Shown here piece by piece: positions 22,043-34,976 of a stretch of DNA of 43,564 bases. Every line of letters begins with the position of its first letter. Positions within the stretch are counted from its first letter, which is position 1. Source of the DNA: Apostichopus parvimensis (lineage: Eukaryota > Echinodermata > Holothuroidea > Aspidochirotida > Stichopodidae). The DNA is taken from assembly GCA_000934455.1 (NCBI GenBank), contig KN892528.1, positions 1,547 to 45,110 on the forward strand, read 5' to 3'. The position numbers were made by a program, and so were the translations under genes. The notes beneath the pieces were generated by a model that was given only the letters and a program-made list of their open reading frames with translations, had not been told where the DNA came from and ran no database searches.

Positions 22043-22868
22043 CATGTTACGTTTGTACAAACTTGAAAAGAAAGCTAAAGATCGTCAGATTGCCAAAGCA
22101 GAACAGCCGGGTGAACAGAAAAGTATAGAAAGCAGATCTGTGTATGAATGGGTTTTTTTTTTTCGACGACATGTTAAATTCATTTTAACATGATGACTTC
22201 ATCAGTCCCTCAAGTAATGTGAAATGAAATATGACCCCTTCATCACGACCGGCTGTAATTAACCCAGAAAAATAAAAAATGTAATGAAAGTAATAAATTT
22301 GAAGGCATGAAAACGATGCTGTCACCGAGGGTTGAATATTTGAGTAAAGACTCGGGCCAAAAATTGCACAGGCGGTCTATGTGACAAGTTTGATGAATAA
22401 CGGCTAATCAAAATTGGGGGCTAAAAAGTGATGAAATTATATCCCTGTTCTTCTTTCAACCTCATGTCAGCAAAACTTAATTACAAACTGAAACATTTTT
22501 ATTTCGCCAGAGGAAACAGTTAATAAATGTTGCCTTGCTTCATTGCCATCAGTTAATAAAGTGATGTGTGTAGCCTACATGGAAAGCAGTTTGTAATCAT
22601 GAGCTACATATACTAACACTACAAATCCTAATATTTTTCCACATCCTTAATTCTCTATGGCTGGAATAAAAAACAGGTAAATGGTAATTTATAAAACTGG
22701 AGTTTGTTTTTACTTGAACCTAATTTGATGCTATCCATGGACATCTCATCTATAACATAAACGTCTAGTTTGTCCATGGAAGTCTCATTCAGTTTTGACC
22801 TACTGTAGGAAAAACTGAATTCCTAGACCAATTTCAAAGTTATCAGGGCAAATTCTTAATGGTAGTAC

Positions 22869-23141
22869 GGTTGTCTAAGACCACCAAATTTAAGTTCAGA
22901 CAACCAAACTCAGCTGTGGAGGTTGTCTGGCAGACTACTAGTTTACATCAAATGCAGATTGAACTGAAAACTAAATATGCCCAAATAAATCAAATGATAA
23001 ATTGCTAGTAGGTAGGTGTTCTATGCACCAAACCTACACATCTTTCCTACAGTGTACATATCGGTCATTGTTACTTTTACGGACAACAAAATTTGCTGAT
23101 CGGTCAACCAAAATGTAAGGCCTAGTTGTCCTCGGGACAAC
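22869..23141. repeat. small inverted repeats sharing GTTGTC/GACAAC
   Basis: GGTTGTCT at 22869-22876 pairs with AGACAACC at 22898-22905. GTTGTCC at 23125-23131 pairs with GGACAAC at 23135-23141 around a three-base loop. A further GGTTGTCTGGCAGAC lies near 22920. The shared motif suggests one degenerate element, but no ends could be set. Confidence 0.4.
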
Positions 23142-26100
23142 CAGAAAAAATTCTAAAAAATTTGGCCTGGATATTAGTGAATGAGGATGTGGATCCTTGG
23201 GTGAAGATACAAAGCAGTTTGTGTATTTTAAGTAAATGACATCAAATGACCCCTATGTGACATTTGACCTACAGATGCTGAACAATACAATTCATGTTAA
23301 CTGCGTTAGGATCCATGTTTCATCAACATTCAAGAAACGATGTATGAGAAGAAACATATGTTGCAAAATGTTGACAGACAGATAGAGAGCTAGCTAGGTA
23401 GGTAGGTAGATAAGCTGTCAGATTCACTGAAATAAAGCTGCAAATACCTCTCCAAAGAATCCCACAACCCCATTATACCACTCTCCCTCCCCCTCTCCTC
23501 CTCCCATAAACAATGTCAAATTGTATTAACTTAGTGTAAAACAATGTCAAAGTGTATTAATTTAGTATAAACTAAACATGTTTCCATGAAAGAGTCTATA
23601 CCTTCCAAATGTCTTACAGTGTGGGGTGATTTAAACCATTTGACAAGAATTGATTAATTTTTTATTTTATTACAGAACCTGCAGTATTGATATTTTAAAC
23701 TCACATATTTTCTAATATTCACACGATGATGGATTGAAATTGTGCTAATGAAATGAAAAAAACGAAAAAACAAAAGAGCTTTAATATTTCTTGCGTTGGT
23801 TTTGACGAATTGTAAGGCACTTTGCTGATAAATCATCTGCTGTCTTAACATTTACGACAGATATGGAGAAAATATGGTTTAGTGATTGATAGGATGGAAG
23901 AAATAAATCTTGCTTGAAATAAACCATTGCCTGGAGTTCACATTCAAAGGCCTCATTTCACACACACACAATCCAACAAGTAGTACCGGTAGTAGCAAAG
24001 AGCCAAAGACTTGTAGTAATATCATGTTTATAGGCACTATAGAAAATTTCGTAATTTGTAAATATTTTTCATGAAATATTTGGTAGAACAGTTTTGGTTA
24101 TTATGCTATATGCATCCTCTATTTTCAGACCTAACAGAGGATTATATATATTTTGGGAATCAGCAAGGAGATCCAAGCCATCGGCAACTTGTTCTTCTAA
24201 GTAATAGTCGTGTACTGACTGTACACTGTCTGTACATATGACTTGTAAATAAAACTATTTATAAACTGTAAATTAAAACTAAGTAAAATTGTACATCAAA
24301 CTGTAAATAAAACTTTCGTTCTGAAAAAAAATATCAATTTGTAGTCTGATACTTGTATTTGTAGTCTAATACTTGTATTTGTACTGTATCCATTATGAAA
24401 TGGTGTGATTAGACATTTTTACTGCTCCTCAAATGACACAGTGCTGGGTAGACGAGAAATGAGGTCAGTGCCCTTCATCAGAATCCCTTTTGCCGTCATG
24501 CCCTTCCCACTCACCCACGATGCCCTTCACTATTGGAACCTACCAATGACATTTTTGCTGTGCCCATTTTGAGGCTTATGTCAAGAGCCCTGTTATACTA
24601 AGTAGACACTTAACATCACTGCCAAAAATATATACAGATGCATTTAAGTTATATGTTAGTTTCATAAAGTCAAAAGTGAATACACATAGTACGCGAAAAG
24701 TTGGTTCTCTTGTCACCGTCGATGTTAGGACGCAAAACTAGACCCCTTTAATTATTTCAGGAAAGTCTATTATATTCTCTGAATAATAATTAGTTCTCTA
24801 AACTTATGAATTCCCAACTTGTGATGTTATATTTGGGTAAATAAAAGAGTTGAAATTAATATCGAAAATCTACCGTGGTTTACAGTACTCCTGAGATCAC
24901 TGGTGTAAATCTTTTACAGCTAATAAATCTTTGTGCTAAAATTTTTTATTATTATTATTTTTTTTTAATTCCCCAGCCAGTTCTATGTTGTTCATTAAGT
25001 TTTATAAATTTGTTCTAAAACTTTGGTAGGGATAACAGTTACTTTGGAAACATATAGAAGGGTCTTTCACACTTTAAATAAGCATTAAAGATCAGCCAGC
25101 AGACTGTCCCTTTAAGATTTACTGCTATCACTAGATGCCACCTACATTTTGAGTCGTCTGTTAAATCTCGTCTCTTTCGAGTCTGCCTGTCTCACGTGTA
25201 CATGCACCAAGATTCTGCACGTTATTATCTTTTCTTACCACAAGCTATCCTTGACAAGAAATCCTTGCGTGTATATTTCACTTATTTTTAGAAAATCTTA
25301 AATGAGAAATCTGAACTCATTTGGTGTCTTTCTTTCAACATACACTTTGAACCTTTAAGGCATTATTACACACACTCATAAATTTGACCTAAAAAAAAAA
25401 TTGTAAAAAAAAAAAGAGAGACCAGAAATTATGGTTTCCAATGATTCCATCATTATAAACTCTGACAAGCCATTGCTAATTTTAGACGATTTTTTCCTCC
25501 CTTCGTATTTGCAATCTCTTATTTCAGAGCCCTCGTTTATATTATTTTAATGAAGCCGTAGACATTACATAAATATATATATACTTGCTATATTCCGGCA
25601 CTGATTACTTTGTTTTTTTAATATTTAACAAGAAATTAAAATGAGTCAAAACTCATATTTCCCCTCCAGCAGGGAGATTAAGGTAGATATTATTTACCCA
25701 TTTGAAAGAAAAGAGATGACAAAAATCTGACATAGATCTTACGGAAAATATTCAAAGAAAACACAGATTAAACATTCTGCATATAGAGACAATAAGGAAA
25801 ATATCAGGAATAAATGCTTCATTTTTGACTTCCTCAAACAATGTCACTTTCATCTTTTGTGACAGTTTATAAATTTTGTGAAATACTATTTTACGACTGT
25901 GATAGTTTTATAGTTTGAAGAGTAATATTTTATATAATATACAAAACAGATAATGACTGGCATTTCCTTCACACTCAATATACAGAGTCTGCAATACCAA
26001 ACATTAAGATTAACTTTATATTACTTTGAGGAAAATGCTCCATAATTTACCCGGGTTTGGATCTTTACAAGTGACAGGCTTACATGTCTCCTCACAACAT

Positions 26101-26330
26101 CAGCACTCTTATCTTACCGTGTCTAGAGTGAACTGGTAACCTTTTAACCTCTATTAACAGACCCCTCCAGTCATCGACCTACCTTCTCATTCTACCACCC
26201 AGAATTGTTTAGAACGTTTGTTTTGTGCTCTGATTTCTTTCTGATTCAATTCGCTCGGAACATTAAGGGTAACTTTATATTAAAGTGAGGGAAATACAAG
26301 AACATGACAGACTGACAAGGTGGCATACAT

Positions 26331-26371
26331 GGTGGGGTTGGGGGAAGGGGGAGGGGGAAGGGGAGGGGGAA
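26331..26371 (+). repeat. G-rich purine tract
   Basis: GGTGGGGTTGGGGGAAGGGG followed by more GGGGGA units: five or more G runs separated by one or two bases, with G-quadruplex potential on the + strand. Confidence 0.75.
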
Positions 26372-27095
26372 ATAGAGGAAGGTTGAATTTAAAGAGAGTT
26401 CATAAATTAACATAAATTTAGACATTTAAAAAATTGGTAGATGGAAATGCCAAATCCCAGCATTATTGCATCAATTTAGTCTTCGCTGCTATAAGCAAAG
26501 AGCCCTGCAAAAACTAATCCATACAGTATTAAAAGTATGATTGAAAGTATTAAAAATTAAAACATTTTGACTTTACGGTAATAATGCAAAAGTAAATTCA
26601 TTATCATGAAATTTGACACTTTGAAAATGCGATTCATTGAGATCAGCACAGCAATTAAGATAAATGTCAAATGCTAAGTGCCACACCTTTAACGAGGAGC
26701 TTTAACTCTGGTGATAAATTTTAAAAACCTTAATTTCCATTAGTGATGACTCAGAAAGCTTGATGGATAGCTTAACAGGTCTTGAAAACTAACTTGTTAA
26801 CATCATCAGCAAATGGAGTAACATGTCATTAATCAGGAAGAATTAAGGTCCTTTTTTTTGCCAAATTGTAATTAGTATTCTTGTTTCATGAAACACAATA
26901 CAGGTTACATTTTAAGCTAATTGGCATTCACTATACAGTATGTAAAACCTTTCATTATTCCTTACCAATTGACTGTAATATGAAGAAGGTTAAACACTTT
27001 GATATTAAATTAAATGTTTCTTACAACAGTATATAATAATAACTGATTAGAGTATGGAATAATAACTTAATCAGGAGAATGGGTGATGAAAAGGA

Positions 27096-27136
27096 TGGGA
27101 TGGGGGGAGGGGAGGGGAGGGGAGTGGAGGGGAGGA
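27096..27136 (+). repeat. (GGGGA)n purine tract
   Basis: About seven GGGGA-like units (starting TGGGGGGAGGGGAGGGG). The G runs lie on the + strand, so the KIDINS220 transcript itself would carry the CT-rich complement. Confidence 0.8.
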
Positions 27137-27564
27137 AAAGAGGTAAGCAGAAGGGGAGAGCAGAGGGGAAGGGAGTACAAATGGGAGGAATTGTCAGATG
27201 GTAATTCTACTAGAAATGTGTACAACTACACTGTAGCATGATGATGTATCCAATTTAAGTGTGTACGAGAAATGAACTGAAATTAACAAGTCAATTTGTT
27301 AAGAGCAAACAGAATTTTGGAGAGGACCAACAAATTTGAGGACAGCCTCATAAATACCAGATAATATGACTCTGTATGGCTCTAAAACGAAACATCTGCA
27401 GTACAGCTGTGTATAGTGGTAATTGAGGTACATGTTACTAATAATAAGTTTAATTCCCTACGACAACGAGTAGTTCACACCGTTTTACCCCTTTCAGGTC
27501 CTAGAATTGTGAATGTAGACGCTAGAGTGAAACCTAATCAGCAGTCTACACATACAATTTACAC

Positions 27565-27605
27565 TGTGCGTATCGCTCACCTACCTTTGGGACACGATAC
27601 GCACA
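27565..27605. repeat. perfect 11-base inverted repeat, 19-base loop
   Basis: TGTGCGTATCG at 27565-27575 is mirrored by CGATACGCACA at 27595-27605. The arms contain three CG dinucleotides, in contrast with the AT-rich surroundings. No flanking duplication or transcript signal was recognised. Confidence 0.7.
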
Positions 27606-30505
27606 ACAAGAGCTAATAGGGTATCACTGCTGTCAATATCATTTCTGCAGATACTTGTGATGTGGTTACTATCCATAAATGTGACCATGCAGTTTATTCA
27701 TGCAGTCGTAATGCAAACCAAAGATTCACTGTACCTCAAGACTATCATGAAACAGCAGCATAGGTATCATCCAATGGAGACTTTATACAGTGCATGCTAA
27801 TGTGAGAACTTGTGAGAATGTGTAGTTTTGAGTGAGTCAGAATGTTGCATTGAATGTAATATAACGATGGCTATTAAGGGGGTGTATACACATCAGAATT
27901 GGTCACTAAATACGCAAGGAGAGATCATGTACTAAAGGGTTTTTAACCAAAATCGACATTAGTATAGATAGTGATAGGGACCTAGTTGTGCGGAGACAGG
28001 TAAGTGGGTCATTGTTAATTGGCAGTCTTGGTATGACCATGCATAGCTAGTAAAACTCTACCAACTCTCTATCCCTGCCCCTGCCCCCCCCCACCCACAC
28101 CCCCGCCCTACTTTCAATTGAGAGTGTGAAAATGCTTTGTAATAGCACGTTGACAAGCTTCAAATACACATCAAAAGACTGTTAATGAGAATCAGTAAAA
28201 ACAAAATAAAAGTTTAGAAAACGTTGACTTTTTTTCAATATCAGTAGACAATACAAGAGAGTTCAGTGGAGCTTAAAATAGCTACCGATTACAATTCACT
28301 ACTACTGTACCACCATAGTAGAAACATCATAATTTCACTTTCCCAGGGTAACCTGATTAATGAATGTACCAGCATACTGTCTATGTCAAGGTGGTGCACA
28401 GAGAATTATCTTCATGCCATCAAACTATAAATGATGATTCTGTCTGGTTATTACCACCAGCAGAGAGAGGAGAGAAAACTGCACCAGTGCATTTCACTCT
28501 GACTAAATATTATTTCCATACACTGTCTATTTTCCAAATAACAGGATGGCAAGTTATCATTAACTTTCTTTCACTTTAAATCAATTTTAGGCTGCTGATT
28601 TTTTGTAAATCAACACTATTTGTTACTACAATCCCATAATGATGCAGTCTGTTAGCTAAACTAGTCAACTTTTCCTTCAAATGATGAGAAACAAAATTGT
28701 GAATTTTTCCATTTGTCTTTTTACATGTCATGAATATTTGAGAAAATGAAACTTTAAAACAAACTAACTTAATATTTGCAGTGCTGAGTTAGCGCAGGCC
28801 AACATAGCCATGATCCGAGGCACCCCATACTTATGGAGTCCATATGTTTTGACATTTCAAATTGTTGTCAATAGTTGGAGGATATGATATATACATATCA
28901 TAAACAACAGCTACTACAACAGTCTCACCCCTGCGACTAAATACCTTAGACGTTCTGTAAATGTGGTATTCAATTACACTATAAAGAAATACTAAATGCT
29001 TCTGCTATGAGCATAACACAAACTGTAGTGCTAACACTGCAGTGAAACCTAGAAGCTTATATTACAGCACTGTCATTATACACATGATCTAACATTACCT
29101 ACATTATTAACAAATATGTGCATTACCCGGAATGGGTTCTTTGAAAAAGGTCCCAACAATCGTCTGGCCCCCGGCCCCTCACGAAGCTAAATTTGGCCCA
29201 GGCTACTTGTCATGTTCATATGAAGAAATACTCAAGGAGGGCCTATTATTTCTGACTAATTCAATGGATTTCCTATTTCGAGTAATCCTTGGGAGGTGTG
29301 GGTAAATGTCCTAGCGATTGGAGGGAAGGAAATGTGAATACCTGAAGTAGACCTTCATCAACATTCTCATAATGCTTAAACTCTACCTTTTTTTCCTATC
29401 TCATCTCTGCATTTTCTTGTATGTACAGTACAGTAATACTACTATTAAACATGTCTACACACCCTCTACTTGTGCGGTAATTAATGCACAGAGATGAAAG
29501 TGACGACAAGCATTCTCCAATAAAGATGGCATCCTAGACTGAAATCTCTTTACCCCAGGACACGGATCCGTTTCTAACACATAATCACATTAATGGCAGG
29601 CACTGTGTATTATTTCTCCTTCGTGACATATCTGGTGAACCACTTATGTAATTTGGTTGTCTTAATTCTTCGCTCAGCAGGAATTCCACAAACGGTTTTG
29701 ATAGCATTCGTGATGGTAGATGTATAAATTCTGGCCATTGAATGTACTGTAAGCGGCTTATGTTTCACTGTACAATAGACCTCCATTAAAACTGCTGTTC
29801 TTCATTAAAGCAGGAGTCCAGTCTTAAGTCTCTTGCAGCTTATACGTAAAGTATAATTATCTTTTCACAATTTAAAAAGCATCTGGTTCTCTTTCAATAC
29901 TAAACGTTATGATGAAAACTAGTGTGTTATAGCCTGGACTTAATATTATTGTGCAGAAACAATGCTACAATTATGTCATGCAACTGGTAAAAGTGCGTTG
30001 GGACTTGATTAACTTGCTCAAATATTCCCGTACATAGAATCTTATCATCTTGAACTTGTACTTAAAATACCAGTATAGACACAGCTGATTTCTTTTTGGA
30101 CATATTTTGGTTCATTTTTAACGAAAAAAAAGAAAACCAAAAGATGAAATATAATTTGGGAGCAAAATAAAGGAAGAAATGAAATCATGGGATATTAAAG
30201 ATTTTGGGACCATCTAAACTTACATGTTGCTGTGATCTCTCCTCTCATACAAGGAACATTAATGTAGTCAACTTTTGTGTAGCACTTTTGAAGGTTCGAA
30301 CCTTCTCCAAAGTACTACAAGATTCCTACGTCTTGGCACTTGTATAGTAGCATTGTGCACCATTTAACATAGCATTTCGCTATTTGAGACCGGATTAGTT
30401 ATTCCTGTCATTCCCACAAGCATTTATTCAAATGCCTTTTTAAGGGGTTCATATTAGAATTATGTTTACATGCATTTCTATTTTAAGCCGTTGGTGTTGT
30501 TTTAC

Positions 30506-30604
30506 CTTATCTGCGGAGTTAACCTTGGCGCCCTGGCGAAGCAATGCTCTGACAACATCCGCGTGCCCTCGTCCCGCCGCCCAAATGATTGGAGTGACGC
30601 CATG
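30506..30604 (-). CDS. KIDINS220: KIDINS220 exon 1 of window: one ankyrin repeat
   Basis: This 99-base exon is phase 0 on both sides, with acceptor TTTTTCTCTCAACAG and donor GATAAG|GTAAAA. It encodes [20 protein letters not shown] then [13 protein letters not shown]. The vertebrate repeat is [20 protein letters not shown] then LLQNGAKVNCSDK, so this is the repeat directly before the YGTT repeat at 20580-20678. It is isolated: 9.8 kb of intron follows, and no matching upstream ankyrin exon was found in the remaining 13 kb of the window. Confidence 0.96.
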
Positions 30605-33600
30605 CTGTTGAGAGAAAAATAAGGTTGGGATGAAAATAGTCAACAGACTGGAAGAAAAGCAAAGCTTTATAGACCATTTCCTTAATATTCTAAAAGAGAC
30701 GTGGTACGTCAATTGACATCAAAACAACGGCGGGGAAGGAGGAGAGAATCATTGAGAGTTTTCAAGCGATTCAAAACTAAGGGTTACTGCAGGCTATGGG
30801 AAAGAAATATCATGATAAAAGAACAATTTAAATGGAATAGCCAAAATTTCATGTTGGTTGGTTAGTTGATTTTCCATAATAATTATGGTGATTCTTCTGA
30901 CCTTTGATCCAGGTCATAAATAAATAGAGGTCACCTTGGTTATGACTTTATCTTTCAATTGTTGCTTTCCAATATCAGAAAGTAATCTAAATACGAATTA
31001 CACATATAAGATATGATACAAGTTATAGGTAACATTTCCTCAGAATTTCTTGTCCAAAGGAAAGAATATTAAAGCTTTACAACTGTTAAATCTTTGAGAC
31101 TTAACACTGATATATATTCTGATAACCATTGCACATTCTTTACAAATCATGTATGACTAATGGATTGTATGAATGTTACATTAACTCCATGTTCATTTTA
31201 ATGTTGAAACCCTCATGAGGATTTGCAGTTTTAAACCCATCTGTATGAGTGTCGCATACATGCTTGCATCTTCAACATATATGCAAATGCATGCAAGACT
31301 TATTGTAACCACACAATGCATATTCATGACAGACACGTACAGCATTCATATCTGTTGTTTAGTCATTTCACTACTTAAAATTTTCAATTATCTCTTTTTT
31401 GGTTAATACTGTTTACCTCTTTGTAAATGTGGTTTCTTTAAAATGGTGTTCACTTTAACTGAAAATGTATTAAGCCATATGCACAGAAGACATACACATA
31501 TGTGTTAAAGTAATTAATACCCACTGATAAAAACTACATATTCCTTGTGTAATGTTAGCCATGAAGAGAGAGCTATGAGCACTTCCACTCACCTGTTGAA
31601 ATGAAATTGTTTACAAATCACATCATCAGATGTATACAAGAATATAAAAGTATTCCTATGATCTTACACACACACTGAAACTGTTTAAATTGGACATGCA
31701 AGAGTTCATTTTAGCAACATATGAACTGCCAAATATAAATTTCACTGGAAGATTCCAAACGGTCATGGGACATTAATTAGTAGGAACTGGTGTAATTACA
31801 GATAGTTAAACTTCATCAGATGAACTATCTTGAAATAATCAGCTTCAAGGAAAATTTTTAAAGAATGTCACCCAACGTACTAGATCCTGGGCAGGATAAC
31901 TACACAACCACCCAAGTTCCCTTACATGGCAGCTGTAACCATAAGATCATGACGGTTTTAGGTCAGAATCGATCTAATATATTCACCTATAACAAGTGAC
32001 AAGCTAGTCCATTTCGAAGGGAATTATACACATCAAGCTTGGTCCAAGGATGAGGAGTGGTCTACAATATGTACTATGTATGGTCAAACTATCAGATCCA
32101 TGGTTCACATGGAAGCTAAGCCAAAAGGCCAAGAAAGTGAAAGATCCTAGCCAAAAGGCAGAGAAGCGGAGTACAGATTAATACTTTAATATTTGATACA
32201 GCTGATGATATGTACAAGAAACATACTACTTGCTATGGATGAAATAAATCATTGTGATAGCAATATTTACGATACTGTATTTCACGTTGGCTTTATCATG
32301 TATATACTTAAAATAATATTAATTATCTATCTGAGAGCTACAAATTGCTTCAGAATTTGTAAGACGATGCTTAATTAATGGAATCAGTATTCAACACATG
32401 TACACACAAATTCAATTATTGCACAAAACTTGTGAAAGCTATGAATTATTCATATATATATTTCAGCTGATTTTTTCTCATTAATTCCCAGTTGAAAGTT
32501 GAAATGTGTATTATGCATAACATACACACAGTCATAATTCATCTCCATGGGAGAGTACAAAAACCTTCAAAATTCACATACTATTCTTCATTTTTAGTGG
32601 TGTCTCTTATATGGTAAAAATCATATCAAATTTCTATAGATCATTGTCGACCCATGACCATCGTTATTGCAGTTAAAGTCTGGTAATTGAGTTAGAAGTA
32701 ACATGCATGCTTAAGAAAAATTCTGTGTTTTTCAAGGTCTAGGAATAAAGTTTGAAGATTATTAACCTGCAGCAAAGTACTTTTTTAAAACTGTTGGAAA
32801 AATTTGTAGCATATATCTTTGGTGATCCAAATACCAATGACCTTTTTAAACTTTATCCTTAAAACAAGTGAAGTCTTGACTTCATCAAATGACAGCCCTT
32901 CTATAATTGTGTCATTGCCACAGAGTTCCTGCTTGGCCGAGCATTTTCTCTTTCCCCTTCGACGACTTACGATGACAAGAAAGAAAGGTTGTAATCTGAT
33001 TTAGTAGAATATTTCCAAAAAAACAGATCTCTTGTATACAACACCGGAGTACTACTCCAGGACACTGTATCTAGTTGTCGTTTTTCCAGAACACTTCGCC
33101 AAATTGTCTTGTTCGGTTCATCAAGTATTGGTTTGATGTAAAATCAATAGCTGAGAGTGCTAAAGAACTGCTGTTCAAATACATTGGGGATAATCAATGC
33201 TGAGAAAAAGGCCATTACCGACCTGTTCCTAACTATCGATAAAATGTTTCAAAGAGCAGGGAGGAAACAAGATCTAAAACTAGCACCCAGTGAGCAGTAG
33301 TAAATGGTAAAACAAACTGGCAAATGTCCTAAAGAGCTTTTCTTGTAATTTAATGCTAATTGTATGTAATAATATAACTTTATTGGTTCCCTTTCATTTG
33401 ATATCGAAAAAGTAGAAAATTATGAGGGAGGTATTGGTCAAACTTTATGGACTTCTGATGGCACTTTAGATTTACATGATCTTTGTTTTGTAGGATATAC
33501 AGGTCTGTTCATGGGTTAGTAGTATTAATACCTTGACATTTAAATAACATGTTAGATATATTTAGGAATAAACATCTATAAAGTATTTGAGTTGAAAGGA

Positions 33601-33804
33601 ACAAATATGAAACACCTATCTAGCTCATGAAATATTAAACCATTAGCTCAAACAACTGGAAGGTGTCTAAGATAAAAGTGAATAAAATTCAGACGTTATT
33701 GCAAGGTGGTGTGTTTAAATGATCACTAAATGCATGATACAGAAGTTGAAAAAGTTTGTAAACGTCTCAAGTTTGCTTATATTCCCTCAGATAAACTAAA
33801 CTTG

Positions 33805-33998
33805 CTTTTATCAGATTAATCTATAACGATGGTGTAAATTATTGCTCTCTTACTACAACAACACCACCTTCTTTTATCAGATTAAACAATGACAATGGTG
33901 TAAATTATTGCTCTCTTATAAACAACAACAACACCACCTTCTTTTATTAGATCTATGACGATGGTGTAAATTATTGCTCGCTTACTACAACAACACCA
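33805..33998. repeat. tandem repeat, 58-70 base units, 3 copies
   Basis: Units start with CTTTTAT(C/T)AG at 33805, 33871 and 33941. Each contains CGATGGTGTAAATTATTGCT (or a one-base variant) followed by an ACTACAACAACACCA-like end. Confidence 0.92.
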
Positions 33999-34455
33999 TG
34001 CACCTTTAGAACAGGTTTGGTTGCCCAGTGAGGCGCTTATAATCTTGGTCCACGGTAAAATCATTAAAGTCATCGGTACATCTGTCGAATATCCTACAGT
34101 GTGTAAAACTATACGTAACTACATAATACAAAATCATATCTGTAAAGTGTATGGACACTGACAATGATAAGACATTTTGTATTCAAAGTGAAAAACTTCA
34201 GATGCTTGACAAATGATGGTTTTAACAACATAAATAGCTGCTAAATGTGGAAGGCCAACACCTTTTGTACTGGATATAAAATATCATAACTTCCTCAGAT
34301 ACACCTTGCTACAGTAGGTTGATACTGTCCCAGTTTATAAATACCATACATGATCAATTCACAGAGCTGCATGACTACTGTAATTTAAGCACCTGCATTT
34401 CATTCACCCATTGCTATTGTTGGTAATTAATGCAGTACTTATGTAATTTATTATC

Positions 34456-34498
34456 CTCCCATCCCATCCCCTCCCCCCTCCCCCTCTCCCCTCCCCCA
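34456..34498. repeat. C-rich tract
   Basis: CTCCCATCCCATCCCCTCCC and further C runs. The G-rich complement lies on the strand that the KIDINS220 transcript copies as sense, so its RNA would contain G runs. Confidence 0.75.
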
Positions 34499-34748
34499 CA
34501 TCCACCCCAACAGCTCTCTTGTTTGGGGGGGTTTCATGTTTCACATTTAAATCAGAATAAATGATTGGTCACATTGTTTTTAATTTACTAAAGATACATC
34601 AACGATAAGAAAGATTTTAAGGAACTTGCTGGCCAACAATACATAAACAGTAATCAGACTACTGTCCAGTAATTATACTTCATTGCAAACTCAAAATGAT
34701 GAACCTCTGTCCTCCCTGACACGTCAGAATTTCATGGGAGAATTTTAA

Positions 34749-34976
34749 GGGAGTGTTAGCTCCGTGGTTAACGCCGGTGCCTTTCAATCATAAGGTCCCG
34801 AGTTTGAGTCACTCCAAGATTAATGAATGTCGTCCAGTTACAGAGTTGTTGACAATTGACAATTCATAGTCATGGACGTTAAAATAGGGTCAGCTTGCTG
34901 CTTTGATAAGGCAATGATGGCTTCTTCGCGAGTTCCTGCTTGCAGGAGAATCTAAAATACATACAAATACATACAT
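34749..34976 (+). mobile_element. tRNA-derived SINE
   Basis: The head resembles a tRNA. GTTAGCTCCGTGGTTAACGC fits a polymerase III A box region, CTTTCAATCATAAGG resembles an anticodon stem and loop, and GGTCCCGAGTTTGAGTC fits a diverged B box. A body of about 90 bases follows, then the 3' part shared with 11970-12093 (ATGGACGTTAAA, CGCGAGTTCCTGCTTGC), and a tail of ACATACAAATACATACAT. The total is about 230 bases. I could not find clear target-site duplications. Known tRNA SINEs of echinoderms look similar in the head region, but I cannot name the family. Confidence 0.8.

Larger units (their letters stand above)
20679..30505. other. intron, 9.8 kb, with assembly gap
   Basis: Very AT-rich intron between consecutive ankyrin repeats. 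It holds the 50-base gap (21502-21551), a four-copy tandem repeat (21848-22042), small inverted repeats near 22870-23140 and 27565-27605, and two G-rich purine tracts (26331-26371, 27096-27136). No exon is needed here: the repeats on either side are adjacent in the vertebrate protein. Confidence 0.8.
605..30604 (-). other. KIDINS220: KIDINS220/ARMS gene, internal part (15 readable exons)
   Basis: KIDINS220 is a plasma-membrane scaffold. In vertebrates it binds Trk neurotrophin and Eph receptors and is a protein kinase D substrate. It combines cytosolic ankyrin repeats with a KAP-family P-loop NTPase that carries four membrane segments between its Walker A and Walker B motifs. I read 15 exons on the minus strand, all with GT donors and AG acceptors and with matching phases. 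They give about 850 residues collinear with remembered human KIDINS220, from the ankyrin repeat containing [12 protein letters not shown] to the segment WINLTERWPYRTSWLIVY. The vertebrate protein is about 1,770 residues, so this is roughly the middle half. The first ankyrin repeats and the C-terminal disordered tail are not in the window. No frameshift or in-frame stop appears in any exon, so the gene looks intact. Identification is from recall of the family, not from a search. Confidence 0.95.

Noticed and set aside
27416-27616. 66-codon + strand frame around the inverted repeat
   Set aside because: No motif or family match. The frame starts in AT-rich DNA and ends just after the hairpin, as expected by chance.
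34749-34815. Functional tRNA gene
   Set aside because: The A and B boxes are present, but the cloverleaf is degraded, there is no poly-T terminator directly after it, and the sequence continues into a body and tail shared with another locus. A SINE explains it better.
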